DNA of 64,000 nt from RPQJ01 sp963712815 (lineage in GTDB: Bacteria > Pseudomonadota > Gammaproteobacteria > Steroidobacterales > Steroidobacteraceae). Made by a program: the position numbers and the translations under genes. The number at the start of each line of letters is the position of its first letter. Position 1 is the stretch's first letter. The notes under the pieces are model-generated. The model saw nothing but the letters and a program-made list of their open reading frames with translations. It was not told the origin of the DNA and ran no database searches. The DNA is taken from contig CAVQJL010000007.1 in the NCBI GenBank assembly GCA_963712815.1, forward strand, positions 62,001 to 126,000, read 5' to 3'. Shown one piece after another: positions 52,644-60,614 of this stretch.

Positions 52644-55535
52644 GAACTCTTCCTGGTGGCGGTGGCGCGCAGGCGGGACGTCGAGCGCGCCGACTCTTCT
52701 TTGACGCTGGCCTTGATCGCAGCGGCCACGAGGCCGTTCTGCTGGATGCTGTGAAGCTGGAGGATACCGGCCGCCGGCGCGGCCGCGGAGGCCCGCCCCG
52801 AGTAGAGCAGCTCCTGCTTGTGCGAGAGCGGCTCCTGCAGGCGGTGGCGGACCTGGTACCACGCGCCCTGGTTCTGCGGCTCTTCCTGGCACCACACGAT
52901 CTCGCGCGCATTGGGATAGCGACGGATCGCGGCGGCGTAGTCCTCGGCCGGGAACGGATAGAGCTGCTCGAGCCGCACGATGGCCACGTCGCGAACTTCG
53001 TCGGCCCGTCGCGCCTCGAGCAGGTCGAAGTAGACCTTGCCGGAGCAGAACACCACGCGCTTGACCGCGGCGGCCGGCAGGTCGTCGATCTCGCCGATGA
53101 CCTCCTGGAAGAAGCCGTGCGTGAGGTCCTCGAGCGCCGAGACCGACAGCTTGTGGCGCAACAGGCTCTTCGGCGTCATGACGATGAGCGGCTTGCGGAA
53201 ATCGCGCAGCATCTGCCGACGCAGCATGTGGAACATCTGCGCGGGCGTCGAGGGCACGCACACCGACATGTTGTTCTCGGCGCACATCTGCAGGAAGCGC
53301 TCGAGCCGGGCCGAGGAGTGCTCCGGGCCCTGTCCCTCGTAGCCGTGCGGAAGGAACAGAGTGAGTCCGCAGTAGCGGCCCCACTTGGCCTCGCCCGAGC
53401 TGATGAACTGGTCGATGATCACCTGGGCGCCGTTCGCGAAGTCGCCGAACTGCCCTTCCCAGATCACGAGGCAGTTCGGGTCGGCGGTGGAGTAGCCGTA
53501 CTCGAAGCCCATCACTGCTTCCTCCGACAGCAGCGAGTCGGTGACGCGGAAGCGCGGCTGCCCGGGCTTGAGGTTCGTGAGCGGGATGTAGGCGTCGCCG
53601 CTCGCCTGGTCGTGGCCCGACCGCGTGGCGGTGGAAGAACGTGCCGCGGCCACTGTCCTGTCCGGTGAGCCGGATCTCGTAGCCCTGGTCGAGCAGCGTG
53701 GCATAGGCTAGGGTTTCGGCGAAGCCCCAGTCGAGCATCGTCTGGCCGGCGGCCATCCTGCGCCGGTCGTCCATGACCTTCTGCACCTGACGGTGCAGCG
53801 TGAAGCCGTCCGGGAAGGTCGTCGCCTTGAGGCCGAGCTCGCGCAGCACCTCGGGCCGGACGCCGGTGGGCACCTGCTCGCTCCAGTCCACGTCGTGGTA
53901 GCGCGACCAGTCCACGGTGTGCACGTTGCCGATGAGCCCGAGCACCTGGTGGGCCTGCGGCTTGCCCTCGTCGAGCCCGCGCCGGTAGCGCTCGCCCATC
54001 GCATCGGCCTCGGCCTGCTCGATGACGCCCTCATTCACCAACTGCTCGGCATAGATCTGGCGGGTGGTCGGCTTGCGACGGATCGCGGCATACATCACCG
54101 GCTGCGTTGCGGCCGGCTCGTCGGCCTCGTTGTGGCCGAGGCGCCGGTAGCAGACGAGGTCGATCACGACGTCCTTGTGGAATTTCATCCGGTACTCGAG
54201 CGCGAGGCGGGCCGCGAACACCACGGCTTCCGGGTCGTCGCCGTTCACGTGCAGGATCGGCGCCTCGATCATCTTCGCGACGTCGCTGCAGTAGAGCGTC
54301 GAGCGCGTGTCGCGCGGGTCGTTCGTGGTGAACCCGACCTGGTTGTTGATGATCAGGTGCACGGTGCCGCCGGTGTAGAAGGCGCGCGTCTGCGACAGCT
54401 GCAGCGTCTCCTGGATCACCCCTTGCCCCGCGAAGGCCGAGTCACCGTGGATCAGCACGGCCATCACCTTGTCGCCCTTGCCGTCGCCGCGCCGCTCCTG
54501 GCGGGCGCGCACCGATCCCTCGACCACCGGGTTGACGACCTCGAGGTGCGACGGGTTGAAGGCGAGCGCCACGTGAACGTTGCCGCCCGGCGTGCCGACG
54601 TCGCAGGAGAAGCCCTTGTGGTACTTGACGTCGCCCGAGCCCTTCAGCTTCTTGAGGTCGTAGTTGCCCTCGAATTCCGAGAACAGTTCCGCGGGCGACT
54701 TGCCGAGCACGTTGACCAGCACGGAGAGGCGGCCGCGATGGGCCATGCCGATGACGATGTCCTCGAGCCCGTGCACCCAGCCGCCGGTCTGGATCAGGTC
54801 CTCGAGCAGCGGTATGAGACTGTCGCCGCCCTCGAGCGAGAAGCGTTTCTGGGCCGGGTAGCGCGTCGCGAGGTAGCGCTCGAGACCCTCGGCCATGGTG
54901 AGGTTCCAGAGGATGTCCTTCCTGTCCTCGACCGGGAAACGGTGCTGGACCCGGCCGACCTGGAAGCGGTCCTGCAGCCAGAGGCGTTCGGTCTCGTCCG
55001 AGACGTGGGCGAACTCGGCGCCGATCGTGCCGCAGTAGATGTGCCTGAGCTGGGCGATGATCTCGCGCAGCTTGAGCCGCGGCCGGATCGCCTCGTTGCG
55101 GCTGCCGGTCAGGAACTCGGTGTCGAGGTCCGCCTCGCCGAGGCCGAGGTAGTCGAGGCCGAGCACCTTGGGCACCGGCCGTTCCATCAGGCCGAGCGGG
55201 TCGATGTTCGCGATCAGGTGCCCCCGGTTCGCGTAGATCTGGATCATGCGCGACACGGCGCCCTGCTTCGCGGCGGCCCCCGCGCCCGGCACGACGACCT
55301 CGCCGGCCGTTACGGGTCCGCCGGCGCGGCGGACCTTCGCGCGGCGGGCCAGCTCCTCGACCAGCGGCCCGTGCGGCACGTCGCCCGGCTGGCCGCCGAG
55401 TCCCGCGAAAAATTCGCGCCACTTCGGCTCTATCGAGGCGGGATCCTCGAGAAAACGCTCGTACATCGCCTCGACGTACGGGGCATTGCCCGCCGCGAGA
55501 GGCGTCGAGGACAGCATCGCAAGGAATTCGCTCAT
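52640..55535 (-). CDS. sucA: 2-oxoglutarate dehydrogenase E1 component (one frameshift)
   Basis: The thiamine-diphosphate E1o that decarboxylates 2-oxoglutarate. ATG 55535 (SEFLAMLSSTPLAAGNAPYV) is used. The first segment contains VIGMAHRGRLSVLVNVLGKS, GDSAFAGQGVIQETLQLSQ and RLGHNEADEPAATQP. The frame changes near 53640 right after QDSGRGTFFHRHA; the next segment reads SGHDQASGDAYIPLTNLKPG and VLSEEAV-like LLSEEAVMGFEYGYSTADPN to the stop at 52640. Total length is 3n+1 bases, so removing one base gives about 964 residues, the usual size. Because sucB and lpd are intact, an assembly error is likelier than loss. Confidence 0.9.
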
Positions 55536-55603
55536 CGGAACTTGTGGGTCGCGTTGGAAAGGGGCGCCGGATCCCACACCGACCACCCGGCGCAGGGCCC
55601 GGT

Positions 55604-55609
55604 AGTGTA
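55604..55609 (-). promoter_or_regulatory. candidate -10 of sucA promoter
   Basis: TACACT on the minus strand, about 70 bases before the sucA start. The matching -35 (TGCAAG or CTGCAA) is poor. The rest of the 269-base gap to sapC holds the PHO-box-like repeats. Confidence 0.25.
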
Positions 55610-55750
55610 TCGAAAAGATCCGGCAGCTTGCAGGGCGCCGCCGGGCCGCAGATCTCCCGGATGCCGGCCATTCCCGCCCCCGCCGGGCCGGACTCGACAC
55701 CGGTCGATCGCAGCGGATGGCTCGGGACGACCGCGTGTCCGTTGTCGATC

Positions 55751-55785
55751 CTGTCATGAACGAGTCATGATCGGGTCACTGTCAT
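55751..55785 (+). promoter_or_regulatory. PHO-box-like tandem heptamers before sapC
   Basis: CTGTCAT, GAGTCAT and GGGTCAC start exactly 11 bases apart (55751, 55762, 55773) with four-base spacers, the geometry of PhoB sites. A TGTCAT at 55780-55785, 11 bases after the second heptamer, could act as -10, 19 bases before the sapC ATG. Only the first heptamer is a full match to the E. coli consensus. Confidence 0.4.
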
Positions 55786-55804
55786 GCGGAGAGTGCGAGA
55801 GGCC

Positions 55805-56563
55805 ATGAGCAAGCAGATGCTGATCTACGAGTCGCCGATTCCCGTGTCCCACGCCCGTCACGCGGACGCCTCGTTCGAACCGTCGAAGGACTTCGCGTTC
55901 ACGGCCGCCATCAACGCCGTGCCGCTGATGGCGGTGGAGTTCCAGCGCGCGGCCGCGGAATTCGCGATCGTCTTCGCCCAGATTGGGGCGGACATCCTGC
56001 CGGCGGCCGTCCTCGGCGTTCGCGGCGAACAAAACCTCTACTTGTCAGAGGATGCGCAGTGGCGGGCCAGGTACGTGCCGGCCTTCATCCGGCGCTATCC
56101 CTTCGTGTTCGCGTCCAGCGAGGACCAGCAGACGCTGACACTGTGCATCGACGAGACCTGTCCGGGCTTCAACCGCGACGGTCGAGGCGAGCGACTGTTC
56201 GGCGACGACGGCAAGCCTTCGGCCTACGTCGAGCAGGTAATGCGATTCCTGCAGGAATATCAGGCGCAGTTCGAGCGCACGCGCGCGTTCTGCAGGCAAC
56301 TGAAGGAGTTGAACCTTCTCGAGCCGATGCAGGCGACGGTGACGACTCCAGCCGGCACCAAGCAGTCACTCGGCGGCTTCCTCGGCGTCAAGCGGGAGCG
56401 GCTGCGGGATCTCGGCGGCGAGGCGCTCAGCAAGCTGGCGAGGACCGACGAACTCGAGCTTGTCTACCTCCACCTGCACTCGTTGCGGAACTTCAACGAA
56501 GTGACGAATCGCTTCATCGGTGCGCTTGGGCCCGAGGCGGCTGCGGGTGCGCCCGGGCCGTGA
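55805..56563 (+). CDS. SapC family protein
   Basis: A 252-residue soluble protein of the SapC family, named from a Campylobacter surface-layer locus; biochemical role unknown. Family features are the N-terminal FAFTAAINAVPLMAVEFQRA, QNLYLSEDAQWRARYVPAFI-RRYPF and CIDETCPGFNRDGRGERLFG. ATG 55805 with GAGAGG just upstream is preferred over ATG 55784. It is divergent from sucA and convergent with the AraC-type regulator gene. Confidence 0.8.
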   Translation: MSKQMLIYESPIPVSHARHADASFEPSKDFAFTAAINAVPLMAVEFQRAAAEFAIVFAQIGADILPAAVLGVRGEQNLYLSEDAQWRARYVPAFIRRYPFVFASSEDQQTLTLCIDETCPGFNRDGRGERLFGDDGKPSAYVEQVMRFLQEYQAQFERTRAFCRQLKELNLLEPMQATVTTPAGTKQSLGGFLGVKRERLRDLGGEALSKLARTDELELVYLHLHSLRNFNEVTNRFIGALGPEAAAGAPGP

Positions 56564-56675
56564 GCTGCGCCGCCTCGCTCAACAGGTAGCCGCCGATCCG
56601 TTCAGCCCACGCCCGATACCTCTGCTCGAGCTCGTCCCTGCCGGCCACCGTGACCGGCGTGGTAATCGGCGTCAC
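56514..56675 (-). CDS. possible small coupled ORF after the AraC-type regulator
   Basis: Starting at GTG 56675, which overlaps the regulator stop as GTGA, a 53-codon frame runs to 56514. It reads like a helical protein in its middle (AGRDELEQRYRAWAERIGGY) and ends Pro/Ala/His-rich. It overlaps the last 50 bases of sapC on the other strand. I do not recognise it; the coupling is the main support, and chance is possible in GC-rich DNA. Confidence 0.3.
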   Translation of the reverse strand: MTPITTPVTVAGRDELEQRYRAWAERIGGYLLSEAAQLTARAHPQPPRAQAHR

Positions 56676-57721
56676 GGCGCATTGCTTCCGGAAATGCTCC
56701 GATTCTCAGCAAGGTTGACTCGCCACAGTGACCTGCCCGCCCGCAAACGCCACTGGTGGGGAGACTCGCCGTGGTATCGCTTGAACGCCAGCTGGAAGGC
56801 GCTCTGCTCCGAGTAACCCAGCATCAGCGACACCGCGCTCAGGCTCACCGACTCGTCCAGCAGGTACTCGCAGGCGAGGTGCATCCGCACTGCCAGCACG
56901 ATGCCCCTGAGCCCGTCGGGCATTGCCTCGAGTCGACGCTGGAGCGTTCGCGGCGACATCGCGAGCCTGGAAGACAACGTTCGCAGTCTGGCTTCGCGAC
57001 GGGGCAGCATCGCGACGATCTCCTCGAACACGCGCAGGGCGAGGTCCGGATCACCGATCGGCGAGAGATTTTCCGTGATGAATCGCATCCGGGTCTCCGC
57101 CGTGGTGCTGACACGGATGGTGAGCTGCAGCGCGGAACGCCTGAATGCGATGCCAAGGTCCCCGCCGAAACAAACTTCTGAGCCGGCAAGGTGGCTTCGA
57201 TAGACATCGATCATTCCGCTGTCGTCGAAAGGAAAGGAGACCGAGAGCACTGAGCCTGCGGGTATGCCGGCATTGCTCACCGCGGCGACGAAGCTGCTGA
57301 TCGCGTATCGCGAGTAATGCGGAGGGGGCGACATGGCGTTCCAGTACAACTCCATGCCGTCTTCAGAGCGTCGCACGTTGACGATGCTGGATCGATAGAA
57401 AAGGCTTTCGTAGAAGACGTAGCCGTTGAGCATTTCTGCCAGCGTTCGCGCGCTGGCCAGCATGTGGCCCATCGCGCCGAGATGGTGCCAGCCCACCCAT
57501 TTCCCGATCGCCAGGGCCGCTAGAGGGTTTCCGCTGATCTGGGCCGCCTCGGCCAGGAGCTTCTCGGCGGTCAGGAGTCCTACCGACTCGTCAGGCCTGA
57601 TGGCGCGAATTCGTCGACAGATGGGCGAAGCAGCGTAACCCGCGCGGCTCAGCCACTCGTCGATTGGGCGCAGGTAGGCCCCTGACACGCTGAATGCCGC
57701 CGGCCAGCTTCCTTTCGTCAT
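56672..57721 (-). CDS. AraC-family transcriptional regulator (arabinose-binding-type N domain)
   Basis: A 349-residue regulator. Residues about 25-210 resemble the N-terminal domain common in OruR/ArgR-like AraC regulators (LGAMGHMLASARTLAEMLNG). The C-terminal double helix-turn-helix at about 250-335 has LRTLSSRLAMSPRTLQRRLE and SLSAVSLMLGYSEQSAFQLA-FKRYHG. It is divergent from the PF10118 gene; an AT-rich dyad in the shared upstream region suggests control of itself or that neighbour. Effector unknown, often fatty-acid or steroid related in similar neighbourhoods (inference). Confidence 0.85.
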   Translation of the reverse strand: MTKGSWPAAFSVSGAYLRPIDEWLSRAGYAASPICRRIRAIRPDESVGLLTAEKLLAEAAQISGNPLAALAIGKWVGWHHLGAMGHMLASARTLAEMLNGYVFYESLFYRSSIVNVRRSEDGMELYWNAMSPPPHYSRYAISSFVAAVSNAGIPAGSVLSVSFPFDDSGMIDVYRSHLAGSEVCFGGDLGIAFRRSALQLTIRVSTTAETRMRFITENLSPIGDPDLALRVFEEIVAMLPRREARLRTLSSRLAMSPRTLQRRLEAMPDGLRGIVLAVRMHLACEYLLDESVSLSAVSLMLGYSEQSAFQLAFKRYHGESPHQWRLRAGRSLWRVNLAENRSISGSNAP

Positions 57722-57735
57722 GGCGCACTATATTA

Positions 57736-57758
57736 ATTGATAGGCGCTAAATATCAAT
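57736..57758. promoter_or_regulatory. AT-rich inverted repeat in araC-type/PF10118 intergenic region
   Basis: ATTGATA and TATCAAT form a perfect seven-base inverted repeat with a nine-base spacer, 15 bases before the regulator start, in an AT-rich patch unlike its GC-rich surroundings. It is placed like an operator for autoregulation or for the divergent gene. Confidence 0.4.
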
Positions 57759-57872
57759 ACTTGTGCGAATCCGGCCGCTAGATTTGAGCGCCAGTCGAGC
57801 CGCGAAAGCGGGACGAATCGGCTCACGCCCGCCACAGCCGGCCGAGTACAGACACCCTGAGGACTAAACGAC

Positions 57873-58700
57873 ATGACGACAGTACGGAGCACGCCCATCG
57901 AGATTCCAGTCCGAATGGGGATCAGGTTCGATGTGGATGACATACCCGCCGTGCACACTGCGGCGAACCCCTGCATCAGCCACCTGTGGAATGCCTTGTC
58001 CATGGTTGCGCCGACCTTCGAGGCATCCGCCATCAAGGTTCTCCGGCGGGCGCTCAAGGAGCTGGACGTGCCGGTGCTGCGCTCGGACGTCGATGCGTTC
58101 ATCAAGCAGGAAGCGTTGCACTCGCGACATCATGCGGCGTTCAACGAGCGGCTCGGTGCCCTGGGCGCGGACGTTGCGGCGTGCACGGCGCTGAGCCAGA
58201 AAGCCTGGCGCGAGGTCATGGATGGTCGCGACGCGCGCCAGCAGCTCGCCGTGATCGTCGCCGGCGAGCAGCTGATCCACGACCTCTCGGTCGTGGGGCT
58301 CTCCACGCCGGCGATTTTCGAGCAGGCTCATCCCGAGGTCCGGCGACTCTTCACCTGGCACATGGTCGAGGAGGTCGAGCACCAGTCCGTGGCACGCGAC
58401 GTGTACCGCAGCATCTACGGCCGCGGATTACGCCACTGGGCGACTCACGTCGCCGCGCTGTGGAGTGCCGGTCGAGTGCTCGTCAGGTACACCACGGAGA
58501 TTCAGCGGACGCTGGCTGCAACCGGTCCGCAGCCAATGCCACGGCACCGTGCGCAATATCGGGCGTACCTCTGGTCGACGCCCGGCATGCTCCGGAAGAT
58601 CGTGCTGCGCGCCGTCCGCCACGCCCTGCCATGGTCGAAGGCGTGGTCGGACCCGCGCGAACTGGAGCTGATCACCACAGCGCTGGACCCGGTTCCCTGA
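57873..58700 (+). CDS. PF10118-type predicted metal-dependent hydrolase
   Basis: A 275-residue protein with helices carrying metal-ligand-like motifs FIKQEALHSRHHAAFNERLG and WHMVEEVEHQSVARDVYRSI plus VIVAGEQLIHDLSV, a ferritin-like arrangement of Glu and His. The family is annotated as predicted metal-dependent hydrolase with no proven reaction. It is divergent from the AraC-type regulator, and such pairs are frequent in Nevskiales-like bacteria (inference). Confidence 0.78.
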   Translation: MTTVRSTPIEIPVRMGIRFDVDDIPAVHTAANPCISHLWNALSMVAPTFEASAIKVLRRALKELDVPVLRSDVDAFIKQEALHSRHHAAFNERLGALGADVAACTALSQKAWREVMDGRDARQQLAVIVAGEQLIHDLSVVGLSTPAIFEQAHPEVRRLFTWHMVEEVEHQSVARDVYRSIYGRGLRHWATHVAALWSAGRVLVRYTTEIQRTLAATGPQPMPRHRAQYRAYLWSTPGMLRKIVLRAVRHALPWSKAWSDPRELELITTALDPVP

Positions 58701-58780
58701 GGGCGGTCGCGCCAGTGCAGGAGCGGCGCAGTGAGCTATGTTCGACGCTTCGCAGACCGACCCGGACACAAGGACGAAAT

Positions 58781-58856
58781 TGGCGCCCCGGGCCGGAGTT
58801 GAACCGACGACCTACCGCTTAGGAGGCGGTCGCTCTATCCACTGAGCTACCGGGGC
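58781..58856 (-). tRNA. tRNA-Arg (CCT)
   Basis: Cloverleaf on the minus strand: acceptor GCCCCGG/CCGGGGC, D arm TAGCTCAGTGGATAGAGC, anticodon loop CTCCTAA with anticodon CCT, T arm CGGTTCAACTCCG, and encoded CCA. It reads the AGG codon, rare in GC-rich genomes. It follows tRNA-Ala by 31 bases. Confidence 0.95.
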
Positions 58857-58887
58857 GGGTACGAGCGCCGCTGGGGAAACAAAGAAA

Positions 58888-58963
<76 letters not shown>

Positions 58964-58977
58964 ACACGAGGGCGCGG

Positions 58978-59005
58978 ATTGTAGCACCGTCCCCGCGCCC
59001 CGCAA
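58978..59005 (-). promoter_or_regulatory. tRNA-Ala/tRNA-Arg promoter
   Basis: TTGCGG (59000-59005) and TACAAT (58978-58983) on the minus strand, 16 bases apart, about 15 bases before the tRNA-Ala 5' end, with a GC-rich discriminator (CCGCGCCC) as in stringently controlled stable-RNA promoters. Confidence 0.5.
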
Positions 59006-59024
59006 CCGGGCTCTCGCGCGGCGC

Positions 59025-59030
59025 TATGAT
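59025..59030 (+). promoter_or_regulatory. -10 of GNAT gene, possibly leaderless
   Basis: TATGAT ends six bases before the ATG at 59037; a start of transcription seven bases after the hexamer would coincide with the A of ATG. No ribosome-binding sequence precedes the start codon. Confidence 0.35.
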
Positions 59031-59036
59031 GCGCCG

Positions 59037-59528
59037 ATGAGAATCGTCATTCGCAGCGCACGGACCGAGGATGCCGGGTTCCTCGCGGCCGGCAATATCG
59101 CCATGGCGCTGGAGTCGGAGCACAAGCGACTCGACCCCGGCACAGTGACGCGCGGGGTGCAGGCCGTGCTCGGGGATCCCGCGAAGGGCCGCTACTTCGT
59201 CGCCGAACGCGACGGCCAGCCGGTGGGCCAGCTGATGGTCACCTACGAGTGGAGCGACTGGCGGAATGGCAACTTCTGGTGGGTCCAGAGTGTCTATGTG
59301 CTGCCAGAGGCACGAAGGCTGGGTGTCTTCCGCGGACTGTTCGGACATCTCGAGCAACTCGCGAAGGCCGACGCGACCGTCTGCGGCATCCGCCTTTACG
59401 TGGAGCGCGAAAACGGTCGGGCGCAGGCGACTTACCGGCACTGCGGGCTCGAGGATGCGGGCTACGTCATGATGGAAGTGGACTATTCAGGCGCCGTCCA
59501 GGCGGCGCGAGGTATCGACCATGCTTGA
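59037..59528 (+). CDS. GNAT family N-acetyltransferase
   Basis: A 163-residue acetyltransferase. The acetyl-CoA binding region reads WWVQSVYVLPEARRLGVFRG with the R/Q-x-x-G-x-G/A-like loop in RRLGVFRGL, and later LYVERENGRAQATYRHCGLE typical of the C-terminal strand and helix. The substrate is unknown. It overlaps the following peroxiredoxin gene by eight bases, so the two are co-translated. Confidence 0.82.
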   Translation: MRIVIRSARTEDAGFLAAGNIAMALESEHKRLDPGTVTRGVQAVLGDPAKGRYFVAERDGQPVGQLMVTYEWSDWRNGNFWWVQSVYVLPEARRLGVFRGLFGHLEQLAKADATVCGIRLYVERENGRAQATYRHCGLEDAGYVMMEVDYSGAVQAARGIDHA

Positions 59529-59979
59529 AAAAGGCTCACAGGCCCCGGATTTCGACCTGGAGGACCAGGACGGCCGACGCCACACCCTCAAGTCGCTGCT
59601 CAACGACGGTCCGCTGATCCTCTATTTCTACCCGGCGGATTTCACGCCCGGCTGCACGAAGGAGGCCTGCAGCTTCCGCGACCTGCACCAGGAACTGATG
59701 AAGGCGAAGCTCAGGGTCGTGGGCGTGAGCCCGCAGGACGTCGAATCGCACCGCCGCTTCGCCGACAAGCACCACCTCAATTTCACCCTGCTCGCGGACC
59801 CCGACAAGAAGGTGGTGAAGGCCTACGACCTCGACGGCCCGCTTGGCTTCGGAGTACGTCGGGGCACCTACCTCATCGGGCAGGAGGGCCGCATCCGGGA
59901 TGCGGTGCTGGCCGACCTGCGCATCGGCGAGCACGAGGCTTTCGTTCGCTCCGCCATCAAGTCCGGCGCCGTCAAATAG
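59521..59979 (+). CDS. peroxiredoxin, Bcp/PrxQ type (two-cysteine)
   Basis: A 152-residue thiol peroxidase reducing hydroperoxides. The peroxidatic Cys is C45 in ADFTPGCTKEACSFRDL and the resolving Cys is C50 in the same motif, the classic PrxQ spacing. The N-terminal KGSQAPDFDLEDQDGRRHTL and FYPADFTPGCT are family hallmarks. A second Bcp-type gene is at 63.4 kb. Confidence 0.9.
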   Translation: MLEKGSQAPDFDLEDQDGRRHTLKSLLNDGPLILYFYPADFTPGCTKEACSFRDLHQELMKAKLRVVGVSPQDVESHRRFADKHHLNFTLLADPDKKVVKAYDLDGPLGFGVRRGTYLIGQEGRIRDAVLADLRIGEHEAFVRSAIKSGAVK

Positions 59980-60026
59980 CCTGTCGACCAAGTACATGGG
60001 TCATCAAGCTCGATTGGACGGCGCGG

Positions 60027-60614
60027 TCAGGACGAAGGCAGGGGCGTTGCCGGACCGTCGCCGTACCGGAGTCGCAACACCTGCGGCTGACCGGGACTCG
60101 GGAGCACGACCACGAGGATCGATCCGTAGTCGCCATCGTCGAGGGTGATCGCGGTTCCCGCCAGCTCGCTCGCCAGGCTCTGCAGGGACGCCGAGAAACC
60201 GACCACCACCACCGTGGCCCCGCGATGCTCGCGCTTGATCCGGCTCGCGAGTCCGCTCCAGTCGCTGCCGCCGAGCAGGTTGATCGGCAGCTTGAACTGG
60301 TTCGCCACCGACGCGGCGGTCTGCTGCGCGCGCCGCGTGTCTGCGGCGTACAGGTGATCGACCGCGCCCACCGGGAGCGAATCGTCGAGATAGGCCCCGA
60401 GACGGCGCGCACGCGACTCGCCCGCCGGGCTCAGGTCCGGGTCCCCTGTCTGCGAGGACGCAGGCTCGGCGTGGCGTACCAGGATGACGACGGTGGTGCG
60501 GGTCCACAGGCTGAGCGCGAAGAGGGCGATTCCTGCGGCCAGCAAGGCGAACAGCGGCAGCAGCAGGGGCGCCAGCAGAGGTCGGCGGCGCATCCGGATC
60601 TGCGTTTCTCTCAT
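60027..60614 (-). CDS. membrane-anchored histidine phosphatase family protein
   Basis: A 195-residue protein with an N-terminal membrane helix (LLLPLFALLAAGIALFALSL). A histidine phosphatase fold follows: catalytic His in VVILVRHAEPASSQTGDPDL (RHAE replaces RHG) and a conserved LYAADTRRAQQTAASVANQF segment. SixA-like phosphatases are relatives; the substrate is unknown. It overlaps the apbE stop by four bases (ATGA). Confidence 0.72.
   Translation of the reverse strand: MRETQIRMRRRPLLAPLLLPLFALLAAGIALFALSLWTRTTVVILVRHAEPASSQTGDPDLSPAGESRARRLGAYLDDSLPVGAVDHLYAADTRRAQQTAASVANQFKLPINLLGGSDWSGLASRIKREHRGATVVVVGFSASLQSLASELAGTAITLDDGDYGSILVVVLPSPGQPQVLRLRYGDGPATPLPSS

Noticed and set aside
53630..53655. 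Programmed frameshift in sucA
   Set aside because: No slippery heptamer, internal Shine-Dalgarno or downstream structure is visible, and no such case is known in this family; indels also occur elsewhere in the window.
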